Assembly: GCA_031002005.1 (NCBI GenBank)
Contig: JARYHS010008074.1
Coordinates: forward strand, 283,465,930-283,529,929
Reading direction: 5' to 3'
DNA: 64,000 bases
DNA from: Vandiemenella viatica
Taxonomy: Eukaryota; Arthropoda; Insecta; Orthoptera; Morabidae
Within the stretch, counting starts at the first letter, position 1. The number at the start of each line of letters is the position of its first letter. Under the pieces are notes generated by a model. That model searched no databases. It saw only the letters and a list, made by a program, of their open reading frames with translations, and was not told where the DNA came from. A program made the translations under genes and the position numbers. This document shows positions 33,480-43,412 of this stretch, one piece after another.

Positions 33480-34430
33480 GTTACTTCGATGTGCTTGGAC
33501 TAGTAGAGACAAGGTGGAAATGAGGAACTGCAATGATGTTGAGTAAAGGATGTAAATTGTGTTGGGTAGGAAATGAAGATGGAAAGAGGCAAGGAGTAGG
33601 ATTTGTGACAAGTGTACAGCTGCATGAGGAGGTAAAATGAATTGAAAGGCTCATCATCACCAAGGGATAAAATCTTAGACATTAATCAACTCTACATTCC
33701 TCTTGAGAGATCTACAGAGAAAAGAAAGAATTTAAGGAGGACATGTAATTCAGGTGATAAGATAATAATGGGGGATCTCAATGCTGATGTGGTGGCAAGA
33801 AGTAGAAAAGATTTTGAGGAAGTAATGGGACCAGAGCACTGCGGAAGTCAAAATAATGATAGGAAAAAAACCAATTGTCAGAATTCTGTAAAATAACTGC
33901 TTGATCACTGAAAATTACTGATATGAAAAGAAAGAAATGTATTGGATCACTTAGTATTGTGTGGACTGGACAAGGATATCTGTCATAGACTTAAATTTCT
34001 ATGGCCACTTCCTTTTTTTTGTCTGTCTAATATCACAAACTCATACTATCTGTGGTCTTAGAAAGAGACTATTGACTATTAGCAGCCAGCTTGAGGAAGC
34101 AAAAAAAAAGAAAAAATAATAGAATACCATGCAATGATTTGGAAGAATGTGTGAATGATGGAGCTAAGGACAGCGAAGCAAGAATAGGAAAGGCTAAAAA
34201 GGGCACTGCTAGAGACAGCAGACATAACGAGAGGCAGAACAAGAACATAGAAGACAGAGTGAAACACTATGGTTGAAATTTGCACATAAAGTAGTGATAA
34301 AGAAAAACACAGCTTTTAGAGAATGATTTGAAATTGAAGTAGTCTTGAAAAGGTATAAAGAAACCAAACTGACAATACTTTTGCATTCACTGTGTCTGTC
34401 ATTCAGTGCTCTTGTCCATTTATTCAACAA
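33480..34430 (+). pseudogene. LINE endonuclease/linker fragment
   Basis: Plus-strand pieces FDVLGLVETRWK, GNEDGKRQGVGFVTSVQLHE, then after stops DKIIMGDLNADVVARSRKDF EEVMG, the central motifs of a LINE APE endonuclease (ETRW, GVGxxxS, GDxNA). About 34091-34276 gives a Lys-rich linker (KAKKGTARDSRHNERQN). Frames are broken and no RT follows. It is opposite to the host gene, in the ~5-kb intron. Confidence 0.7.
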
Positions 34431-35480
34431 CTTCTTGTGCTATATACAACTGGCATAAACAAAAAACGAAAAAATATGCAGAAAAGAATCTGAAAAAAAA
34501 TACCAATTATAATCTTTAAATAAAAAATCCTAGGTGTACATCAAACTCATCTTCAGGTACAAACCACTGGAACAATTCAGGCTACTGAGGTGGTGAAAAG
34601 TTTTTGTTTTGTTTATGTTTTTTTGTTTTTAATAAATCATTGCGATTGGTGGCGCTGGAGTCTGGTACACCAACTATGACCGTAATGGCTGTGACCTGTT
34701 GGAGTGCTATCCTCAAAGCAGTCACCACACAGAACATGAAAGTATTTTTATTTGTGCACACTGTAAAATAATAATTGAGTGGTTGCTCAGCACTAAACCA
34801 AACACGGATATCGTAATCACAAATTATTGTTTAACTATATCAAATGTTTTTGCTAACACAGCCTCAAACAATGAAATCAGAATTCCTCTTTATCATCCTA
34901 GCTAGAAACACATGCTATACAACTCGCATATCTTGACTCTTATACAGTTTTAATGGGTTTATTACCTATGATTTTTGTGTTCATCACTTTTCCCTCTATA
35001 TAATTGGCATTATTCATCTCTTATGTACTCTTGATTACCATAATTACTTATGACATTTATTTACTACCTTCTCCTACAGGGTAAAACCATACTATCAAGA
35101 TACATCAATAATATAACCAATATTGAAACTGTTCACGAAACAAAATCATATCTACATAACACTTCAATGCTTTATGTAAGACTCCCATGGGGCCTCCTAA
35201 AATTAGCATATTTGCACCTCTTTACTAACCATGTGACCCGACTCAGCCAATCGCTGAACGTCTTTTCCAAAACTGCTAAATCCTTACTTTGAGGCCATCT
35301 TAAAATATGTTTACACTTCTCTCACTGCTCCTTGAACTAATAAGCGTAAACTTTGGCCCATTACACAATGCTTTTTCAGTGATGATGTGGCTTATTCAAG
35401 CACAATGGATTTTACAAATAAAGATGAAGATTTCGTGCAGTAAAAATTCTTACCGACCTATGAGGTCGACTACTAGAGAG

Positions 35481-35483
<3 letters not shown>
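34431..35483. other. Unassigned intronic DNA
   Basis: AT-rich sequence with short spurious frames and no recognised element. Confidence 0.4.

Positions 35484-35528
<45 letters not shown>
35484..35528. repeat. (TA)n microsatellite
   Basis: About 22 TA units immediately adjoining the 3' end of the PLE at 35529. Confidence 0.95.
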
Positions 35529-35529
<1 letters not shown>

Positions 35530-35552
35530 ATAGGGAAATGAGCCACCACCAC

Positions 35553-35857
35553 CAGTGGCGTAGCTAGGTCAACAAGGGTCCCGGTGCAAAAAATTTATTT
35601 TGGGCCCTCAGGCCAGACGGGCGACCTTTTTTTTGCTTTGTGTGCTGGTAGGGGCCCCCTGAACTGAGGATGGGGGCCCTTGAATTATTCTTTAGGGGCT
35701 CCTGAGCAGTGGTTGAGGCCCCCCCTGAGCAGTGAGGGCCTTTAGTGAGGGGCTCCTGTGTTCTCAGAGGGGCCCCTTGAGGTGTGCTTGGGGGGCCCCC
35801 TGAGCGTGAGGGCCCCGGTGCACTGCACCGCCTAGCCCCATAGTAGCTACGCCCGTG
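35553..35857. mobile_element. hAT-type MITE, copy 1
   Basis: 305 bases from CAGTGGCGTAGCTAGG to CTACGCCCGTG, with 8-base target duplication ACCACCAC on both sides (35545-35552 and 35858-35865). The interior is rich in GGGCCC-type runs and has no ORF. The CAG(T/G)GGCGTAGCTA ends and 8-base duplication fit hAT. Confidence 0.85.
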
Positions 35858-36208
35858 ACCACCACCTTACCTTTAGATGATGGATGTAGGGTGGGAACAC
35901 ACACACACAAAAAAAAACACACTACTGATAAAGAAATTTTCGGGATGAGACCTTTGTCAACAGGAGAACATTATGGGAGGTGGGTGATGTTGGAGGCTCT
36001 CTCACAGAAAGACTGTTGGCCACGAAAATGGTGGGGGTAAATTCAAATGGAGGAAAAGTAGGGGCAGTGATTCAGAGTTAATACCTGAGCATAGATAACT
36101 GATCTCTGGTCTGTGGGAAGAGCAAAATATAATTAAATCTAAATATGAAAAATTAATATATACATACTTATATAAATTAAAAAATATATAAAAATAATAA
36201 TACAAATA

Positions 36209-36232
36209 TATATATATATATATATATATATC
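36209..36232. repeat. (TA)n microsatellite
   Basis: About 12 TA units inside the AT-rich tail of the PLE. Confidence 0.9.
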
Positions 36233-36494
36233 TTTTAAACCAAATACTATGAGATAAACATCACCTTAGGTTAGTGGTGGTTCAATAGAGGTAGTGGTGA
36301 TGCAGGCAAAGCGAGAATTAAAAAAGGGTAGGACTCTGATAGCACGGACAGTGAAACAAGAGTTGAAATTATTCGAGTAATGGGTGATGGTAAGGGCAGC
36401 AACTGGGTGTGAACACCATCTGTCGGTGGCCATTTAGTCTTATGGAAAGTGGATTTGTGGTCAAATCTAATATATAAAGCCAGGCAGTAGTTGC

Positions 36495-36960
36495 ATGTTG
36501 AACTCCCTCCATCCTCTCTCTTCTTACTGTAAGACTCTTCGACAAGCTTCGTTTCTCACCCATCATTTCCAAAACGCATTCATTTCGTACTTTATACGTC
36601 CACTTAACTTTCAGTATCCTTCTACAGCATCAAATTTCAAATGCATCAATTTTCCTTTTTTCTGGTATTTCTAAAGACCATGCTTTGCTATCATAAAGTT
36701 TTGTGCTTCATACATTTAAAAAAGTTCTTTCAGAGTTCCAGATTAATATTTAAAACTAAAAGTTTCTCTTTTTCATGAAGGACCTTTCTCCTACTGCTAT
36801 TCTGCTTTTAACATTGTTCATGCTTTGACCATCAGTTATGTTATTTTACTTCCCAAGTAGCAGAATTCATTTACTTCTCCATTTCATCTGATCCTATTTT
36901 AATTAAAATGTTTTTATTAACTTGCTTTGGGCTTTTGTCTGTCTGGGTGGAATTTAGTAA
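36495..36960 (-). pseudogene. LINE RT C-terminal fragment
   Basis: Minus strand: RIAVGERSFMKKRNF, then DSKAWSLEIPEKRKIDAFEI and CCRRILKVKWTYKVRNECVL, then GEKRSLSKSLTVRRERMEG. This is the thumb and C-terminus of a LINE of the type ending ETWTLxKxxxKRLEAFEMWCWRRMLK. It carries stops and a frame change, and its 3' end is fused to the PLE near 36495, so the predicted frame across the joint is chimeric. Confidence 0.7.
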
Positions 36961-37030
36961 TTGATTTTAAACTAACTAGAGACTAGCTAGAGACTTGAGA
37001 TTTTGACCATAGCTCAGAACTGGATGAAAA

Positions 37031-37381
37031 CAGGGGCGTAGCTACTATGCAGTGCACCGGGGCCCCTATGCTCAGGGGGCCCCCAAGCGCAGTTCAGAGG
37101 GCCCACGAGCCTTCTCGGCAAACTGACAACATTTTTTTTTATATAGTTCTACCGTCGTCTAAGGGGACCCCTGAGACACAGGAACTCACTAAGGGCCCTC
37201 ACTGCTCAGGGGGGCCCCCAACCACTGTTCAAGCAGCCCTAAGCACAACTAAAGGGCCCCTAGCCTCAGCTCAGGGGGCCCCTACCAGCAACACAAAGCA
37301 AAAAACAGGTCGCCCATCTGGCCTGTGGACTCAAAATAAATTTTTTGCACCGGGGCCCTTGTTGACCTAGCTACGCCACTG
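37031..37381. mobile_element. hAT-type MITE, copy 2 (inverted relative to copy 1)
   Basis: 351 bases from CAGGGGCGTAGCTACT to CTAGCTACGCCACTG with perfect 8-base duplication GATGAAAA (37023-37030 and 37382-37389). Same GGGCCC-rich family as 35553-35857. The plus-strand open frame inside it is spurious. Confidence 0.88.
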
Positions 37382-37389
37382 GATGAAAA

Positions 37390-38080
37390 TGCATGAAAAT
37401 GTGAAAAAATGGAAAAATTTGTACGGAAAATTTGAAAATTCAAAAAAAAAAAAAACAAAGTATTATTTTCTATGGACCGATTTGGCTAATTTTTTAAATG
37501 TTCGTAACAGTCCAAATAAGGAAAAATGGGAAAAGTTACCCAGAAAATTGAAAAATTCAGATTAAACAAAGTCTTTTTTTCTGTGTACTGATTTGGCAAA
37601 TTTTATTTAAATGTATGTAATAGTCCGAATAAGATTTTTAGTTAATGAAAAATTGGAAAACTTGCCCGGAAAATTCGGAAAAACAAAGTATTTTTTCTGT
37701 GTATCAATTTGGCTGATTTTTTTAATGTTTGTAATAATCTGAATAATGTTTTTAAAGTAAGAAAAATTGGAAAAGTTGACTGGAAAATTCAGGAAAACCT
37801 GAAACTACTTTTTCCTATGGACCAATTTAGCTAATTTTTTTAAAATGTCTTTAACAGTCTGAATAAGGTTTTCAGAGAAAGAAATATGGAAAAGTTGCCC
37901 GGAAAATTCGGTAACAACTGAAAGTACATTATCTAGGGACCGATTATGCTACTTTTTTTAAAAAATTTTTGCAGTAGTCTGAATAATGTTTTGAGGGAAA
38001 GAAAAATTGGAAATGCTGCCTGAAGGGTTCTGGCAGAACTAAAAGTGCTTTTTTTCCATTGAATTTTTGTTCCAATTCCA
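37390..38080. repeat. ~117-bp tandem repeat, about 6 units
   Basis: The landmark GACCGATTTGGCTAATTTTTT and variants recurs near 37476, 37585, 37700, 37818 and 37938. Each unit also has a GTCCGAATAAG-like block and a GGAAAAGTTGCCCGGAAAATT-like block. Units are diverged. Confidence 0.8.
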
Positions 38081-38118
38081 GACCATAACTTATGAATCAA
38101 ACGATAGATATGCATAAT

Positions 38119-38120
<2 letters not shown>

Positions 38121-38162
<42 letters not shown>
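38121..38162. repeat. Poly-T tract
   Basis: 42 consecutive T just right of the 117-bp tandem array. Confidence 0.95.
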
Positions 38163-38163
<1 letters not shown>

Positions 38164-38417
38164 TTCGTTATTTACCTGGGATGGAAATAAATCAATTAAA
38201 TGTTTTCAAATAAAAAAAAAAAAAGAAACTGGAATTTCTAGCATGTCTCTGTGATTGTCATCAAAGTATTTAAAATCAATTACAAATTTTCAGTCACATA
38301 ATCCTAAAAAGCAGAAAATAATAATAAAATGATTTTTTTTAATGTACCATGTTTATATAATGGACTAAACAGTATAAAATAATTTCTCTAATTCTTATGA
38401 AGGATAAAACCACTTAC

Positions 38418-38486
38418 AGATTTCTAACTTCTTCTAAACTGTCCTGAAAATTTATACTTGTAAATGGCTGATAGCTATTAAAATAC
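38418..38486 (-). CDS. Spd-2: Spd-2/CEP192-like gene, 69-base micro-exon
   Basis: Acceptor ACCAATCTTACAG at 38487-38499 and donor CT|GTAAGTGG at 38417. The exon is phase 2 in and 2 out (symmetrical, 23 codons' worth) and encodes YFNSYQPFTSINFQDSLEE then VRN. It joins the RR end of the 57472-57676 exon and the IW start of the 33228-33363 exon in frame. Because it is symmetrical, skipping it would also keep frame. The INF core recalls the CEP192 segment after its QQYRR motif. It is too short to prove by itself. Confidence 0.6.
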
Positions 38487-38639
38487 CTGTAAGATTGGTG
38501 ATGAAAAACATTGGGTGCATGGAATACATAACTATAAGAAGTGTAGAGAGTAGTTATCAATGAAAGAACTTTTTAACTGATGCACATCTATCACGATTCT
38601 CTACTTTTATTATAGCCACATTATTCTCATATAGATTGT

Positions 38640-38990
38640 AAAGTATTCTTTCCTAAACATCTTGTCCCATTTAACATTATCAAAGGCATTTTCAAAATTA
38701 GCAAACGCCATAAAAGTTAGTTCTTAAAGCCAGAGTTGCTTCTCTTGTACTTTTTTTTTTTTTTTTTCTCCACTAAACCCAAACTGATCTTCACCTACTA
38801 TCTCCTCTACTATCCTGTCTGTTCTTCTGTACATTATCTTGGTCAGTAATTTTGAGGGATGTGATGATAGACTTATTGGTAATAGATAATTCTCACATTT
38901 GTCAGCTTGTGCTTTCTTCAGAAGTGTAAAGATTATATTTTTATTAAAATTAGTTGGAATCTCTCCTGTTTTCTAACTGTTTGATATTAT
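38640..38990 (-). pseudogene. LINE RT fragment
   Basis: Minus strand reads MAFANFENAFDNVKWDKMF, the RT block containing the first catalytic Asp region (xVDFxxAFDxVxWxxL), with flanking sequence in broken frames up to about 38990. It is a different LINE from the adjacent 39195-40208 piece, since the same RT region would be duplicated. Confidence 0.55.
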
Positions 38991-39194
38991 TTTGAATAAT
39001 CTTTAGATACCTTCTTCTCCTAGGAATTTTAGATGTTCTGCAGTAATCTTTAATTCCAACTGTCTTAATTGATTTAAGATCTTTGAAAGCTCTGTCAATC
39101 TGAGTTCATAAAACAGCATTTCCTACGTTATCAATGTGACATTGTACTAGTTTTCCAGTACACTGTTGTTTAAATCATCTCCATCATACAGTTT

Positions 39195-40208
39195 CTCTAT
39201 GTATTCGTTCCCTCGGTTAGCCCTATCTTCCGAGTTTGAAGAGGTTTCCCATCAGCAGATTTAATGTTTATACATATATCTTTTCTTTATTTCTCCAAAG
39301 ATTTGTCACTTTGGTGGGGTCCTTATTTGGTTTCAATATGGCTAATATTTTTGTTTTCTTTATTAACGGTTGGAGGTTTCCAGTTTGTAGGATATCTGAG
39401 AAGAATTTGGTAAGCCATCCTACAGTAGCTGGTCCACAGTGGGCCAAAAGTTCTGGATATATACCATCAAATCCAGCTGCTTTTCCCAGTTTCATTTGTT
39501 TGATTGCATCTTTGGTTTCTTCTTCTTGGAATGGAATGAAGAATTGAGAAGATTGTGCGACTGCTTTTTTCTTTTTGCATAATTTTAATCTGATATCTTT
39601 TTTAGTTTTCTTATCTTTTGTATTCTTAGAAACTGATACTAGGTGTTTGGGAAAATAATTCAGATTGATGGCAGTTTTTTATCTTCTGATCACAGTGATT
39701 GAGCAGTCTAATTTTCTAATGACCGACCAGGCTTTTCTGCTAGAGTTGGTGTAATCCAAGGGTTCTACTGTGCGATGCCAGATATTTCCACGACCCTCAT
39801 CTAGTGATTGAAGGAGGTGTGTTGCATTATCAGAGGTTGGATGTTCCTCATATTTCATTAATAAATTCTCACTCTCTGGGCTCCAACCAGGGATGAACTC
39901 TTTGCGATATCCTCTAGGAATACATCATCTACCTACACCTTTAATGACCCCAAAAAATCTGTTATAATTATTGTAGGTTGGTTTAATCCATTTGATATTG
40001 GAGTCTGTTTGTTTTGTAAATTCAACCCAATTGGCTTTCTTGAAGTTCCATCTTCATGTAGGGTGCGATCGTATAACAGGTATGGACGTTCCTACCTCTA
40101 GGATAACAGGTCAGTGTTGACTGAGGAAAATCCTTGACCACTGAATGACGAACTAATACTGATTGCACTCTGGAGATGGGTTGTAAAACATAGGTCTGGA
40201 GTGTATCC
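39195..40208 (-). pseudogene. LINE endonuclease-to-RT fragment
   Basis: Minus strand starts at about 40208 with TPDLCFTTHLQS (end of APE endonuclease), then a linker with NPWITPTLAEKPG, and reaches the RT start KLGKAAGFDGIYPELLAHCG, ILAILKPNKDPTKVTN. The RT core that should follow is missing. Several stops break the frame. It is adjacent, head to head, to the plus-strand PLE starting near 40205. Confidence 0.65.
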
Positions 40209-40779
40209 TTGGCTGATTTATATATGGAGGATTTTTGAGAAAAGGGTTATGGACACTGCTCCATTAAAACCAAAATGTTTCTTTCCATACGTGGATGACA
40301 CGTTTATAATTTGGCCACATGGCTTTGCAGCGCTCAAAGAATTCTTGGAACACCTGAACTCAATCCATTCTAACATATGTTTCACCACGGAGATTGAGAG
40401 AGATGCCATGCTGCCATTCCTGGACGTATTAATTAAATGCAAGCCAGATGGTACTTTGGCGCATAGCGTTTACAGGAATCCCACGCACACAGATCTGTAT
40501 TCTGGGGCTACCAGTTTTCATCACCCAGCTCAACGGAAAACTGTCTTGATAACAATGGTCCATCGTGCACGAGCTATTTCAGACAGTGATAGCCTACATG
40601 AAGAACTAAGGCACCTACGGCTAGTTTTCAGACAGAATGGTTACTCTGAAGAACATATTAAACAGGCCTTTCTCCCTAAAAAACCGAAACTAACACCTGA
40701 ACAAGAGTCTCCAAACACCGTCGCCGTGTTGCCTTATGCCAGGAATACTTCTGGAAAAATCGGGAGATTCTTAGCATGA
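40201..40779 (+). pseudogene. PLE reverse transcriptase, C-terminal half
   Basis: A 192-residue open frame beginning inside the RT. It contains the catalytic motif YVDDTFIIWPHG, then ICFTTEIERDAMLPFLDVLI, VYRNPTHTDLY and HRARAIS, the standard order of PLE polymerase motifs after the active site. The N-terminal RT motifs are absent. A frameshift or stop near 40780 separates it from the nuclease frame, which in intact PLEs is in the same protein. Confidence 0.85.
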
Positions 40780-40809
40780 TATGGCGTAAGGAGTATCTTT
40801 CGTCCACCT

Positions 40810-41103
40810 TTGAAGATACGTGATAGGTTACGCACGGTGAAAGACGACCTTGGCCTTCCAGTCCCGGGAGTTTATTCGATCCCTTGCGAATGCGGGAAAG
40901 TATACATCGGACAAACCATAAGAACTGTCGAGGAACACCGCAGTGGGCACCAACGATATCTGCGGTTACTACAATTGGAAAAGTCCCCATTAGCAGAACA
41001 TGCTATAGAAAATTTTCACAGTATCAACTTCGACAATACTGAAGTTCTGGCTAAGATATCGTATTTCTGGGACTCAGTGATCAGAGAAGCGCTGGAGATT
41101 TGA
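40810..41103 (+). pseudogene. PLE GIY-YIG endonuclease
   Basis: 97-residue frame. RLRTVKDDLGLPVPGVYSIP corresponds to the linker and GIY strand (here GVY). CECGKVYIGQTIRTVEEH holds YIG, the paired Cys and the following Arg-helix. PLAEHAIENFHSI is the later conserved His block. Separated from the RT frame by a break. Confidence 0.8.
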
Positions 41104-41324
41104 ATAAGTGACAACAGAATTAACAGAGATGATGGTCTTTTCCTGAGCAAGGCTTGGGAGCCAGTAGTAAAAGACCTAAAACAGCAACGTGTTAGACACA
41201 GCCTTCCGAGTAGACGCTGTCTTGGCACGTCGACCAATGTGAGATAAGCCGTCTTGACACGTCGACCAATGGGAGATAAGCCGTCGTGATTGGTCAGTTC
41301 CAGAGCCCTCGTGTAATGCCGCCT

Positions 41325-41420
41325 GTTAAGCAACGATGAGCGTGGTGAGCACTTGGATGGGTGACCGCAAATGCCAACTGTTAAGCAACGTTATGCGTGG
41401 TTTTTACTTGGATGGGTGAC
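41325..41420 (+). repeat. Two 5S-rRNA-like segments in tandem
   Basis: GTTAAGCAACGATGAGCGTGG... ACTTGGATGGGTGACCGC (41325-41368) and GTTAAGCAACGTTATGCGTGG...ACTTGGATGGGTGAC (41379-41420). Both resemble the centre of 5S rRNA (TTAAGCAGCGTCGGGCGCGGT...ACTTAGATGGGGGACCGC), covering the internal control region of 5S genes. They sit in the PLE tail and are not complete 5S genes. Confidence 0.55.
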
Positions 41421-41759
41421 AACTCAAGATACTGCCATGGAGCTACTAATATGCCATCCAGTTGCTGAGCTGCGGGATGCAGCCACGAGATGCAGATATG
41501 CAACCAAACCGGTTTGACCCCGTCTGAGGCCGTGTGCATCGCCGACCAATCAGAGAGCAGCATGAAGCTTCCCTAGGCAACAGGCTATTTATAGGAGCCA
41601 GGACTGGCTCGCAAGTCAGTCACAGTCTTGTCTATGTATTTAAGAGTTAACCTGATGAAGCCAACGAAGGCAGTTGCCAAAACGTTGTGAAAAGAATCAA
41701 ATATATCAATTAACAGGCAGAAAACGCGATAGTTATTTATTTCAACAATACGCTGGGAG

Positions 41760-43340
41760 AAACTAAAATGTCATACTTAACAACATGTTGAGCAATAGAT
41801 ACTTTCAGTATACTCTGATAATTACAGAAGTAGAATATTTATACTAAATGATGGCTTACTACAAGGATCTGTTTTAGCACCCCTCCTATTCAATTTGTAT
41901 ACTCACGATTTACCAGAAACATCTTCAAGAAAATTTACTTGCGCTGATGACATTTGTTTGGTGAACCAGCAACCCAACTTTTGGGAGCGTGCACAAACTA
42001 CTTGGCTCAGTCCAGGGAGGGGGGATGGGGTTGACTGGAAGGCTACGTGGGGGGAGGGAGGGTTCCGAGCCAGACAACGTAGCTTTTCTTTCATAACAAT
42101 TTTCACAGTTAAAATGCGGAACAGAACACACAACAGCATGTGAATATTTATTTACCTAAGTTAATTATCTCCTTATGTATAGTCTGACAAGAGAAAACAG
42201 TGCAAAATGTCTTCTGGAATTAAAAGGGAAAAAAGCTACGTGGTACATGGGGGGGGGGGGGGGGGGAGTAGATGCAAAAGCCACGTAGGGCTATGTGGGG
42301 GGGAGTGGGGGTTCACAGGAGGCCAAAATGGTGCTACGAAAATGGAGCTACGTGGTTTATGCACGCTCCCTTTCTGATGGATAAACAACTTTATCAGCTA
42401 ATCTGGAGAAGTTAGACGAATATTTCAAGAAATGGTGCCTCCATCTAAATCCTCAGAAAACAGTTATTTCAACATTTTATTTACGCAATAGACATTCGCA
42501 CTATAAACCAGAAGTTAAATTCAGAGGCCAACTCCATATTGTGGCACATCAAAATATCTGGGTATAATACTGGACAGAACTCTAACTTTCAAACAGCATC
42601 TCTCAAACGTGGCTGCCAAAGTCAAAACGGGAAACAATATTCTCCATAAGCTTGCAGGTACTTCATGGGGAGCCAGCGCTCACATTCTAAGCCTTAGCTC
42701 TATCATACTCTGTTGCTGAATACTGCTGCCCATCCTGGATCAGTAGTGCCCAACTCAATCAGGCAATGTGGATAATTACGGGATGTATTCACAGTACGAA
42801 CACCATATGGCTTCCAGTGCTATGCAACATCTCACCCCCAGCAATAAGAAGATCAGAAGCTCTCTTAAAAACTTGGAAAAATATCCTGAAGTACCCTCAG
42901 CTGCCTATACATCAAGAAATTATTTAAGCAAAACACCAACACTTGAAATCAAGAAAACCACCATCGCGCACAGCAATCAACCTTACAGAGTCCTCTTTCA
43001 ACATCATCAAGCTGTGGACAACTCAGTGGGAGCAGTCATCATTAGCCAATAAAAAACTAGTTGAGGACCACTCAGTAAGGTTACAAGGTTTTGACCTCCC
43101 CGGGCGGCAATGGTGAATCATCAATCGGATTCGAACAGGACAAGGCAGATGCGCCTGCTTATTACACAAATGGGGCTCCGTAGATTCTTCAAATTGTTAC
43201 TGTGGAGCCACCATACAGACAATCAATCAACTGTTTCAAACTGTCCTCTTCGGGCATATAAGGGAATAGCGGAAATACATGATGCGTCGATAAGTGCAGT
43301 TGACTGGATTAAAACATCAGGTCTCGAGATATGAAATTGT
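41760..43340 (+). pseudogene. LINE RT to C-terminus, interrupted by a MITE
   Basis: Plus-strand pieces: ILNDGLLQGSVLAPLLFNLY, SRKFTCADDICLVNQQPN (ADD catalytic box), then after the MITE LSANLEKLDEYFKKWCLHLN PQKT, YLGIILDRTLTFKQHLSNVA and KVKTGNNILHKLAGTSWGA, with a tail including LPVLCNISPPAIRRSEALLK TW and CLLHKWGSVDSSNCYCGA, the terminal Cys/His motif. This is a LINE polymerase with thumb and zinc-like tail, with several stops. The endonuclease is missing. Confidence 0.75.
41983..42370. mobile_element. MITE with GGGAGCGTGC ends, inside the LINE
   Basis: Inverted ends GGGAGCGTGCACAAACTACT and, from the right, GGGAGCGTGCATAAACCACG; 388 bases. Removing it with one TTT restores the LINE frame (VNQQPNFSDG then LSANLEKLDE), so the target duplication is probably TTT, which would fit a PIF/Harbinger-like element. 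A poly-G run is at 42249-42267. Confidence 0.7.
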
Positions 43341-43412
43341 ACAAGCTTGTGGTATGTTCATTTCCTATTGTGTAACTTATTAAATAATCAGACAATAAAT
43401 AAATTACTTTAT

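Larger units (their letters stand above)
35529..36495 (-). mobile_element. 5'-truncated PLE, split by a hAT MITE
   Basis: On the minus strand a GIY-YIG scrap (LTTNPLSIRLNGHRQMVFTP, 36480-36400) is followed by the non-coding tail, then the terminal segment with CCTGTTGACAAAGG (about 35955) and the outer end GGTAAGGTGGTGG. The same order is seen at 58288-59155 on the plus strand. A hAT MITE with an 8-base duplication interrupts the last 30 bases. The 5' end joins LINE sequence at about 36495. Confidence 0.7.
40205..41740 (+). mobile_element. Penelope-like element, 5'-truncated
   Basis: Consists of RT C-terminal half (40201-40779), GIY-YIG nuclease (40810-41103) and a 640-base tail with a tandem duplication of about 33 bases at 41217-41282, two 5S-rRNA-like blocks and CCTGATGAAGCCAACGAAGG near 41650, the position of the ribozyme-like core in other PLEs. 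No second terminal repeat is seen upstream. Confidence 0.8.

Noticed and set aside
37047..37370. 107-codon Pro/Gly-rich frame
   Set aside because: Lies entirely inside a hAT MITE; composition follows its GGGCCC runs.
41325..41420. Functional 5S rRNA gene
   Set aside because: Only the central part of 5S is represented, twice, and it is embedded in a PLE tail.
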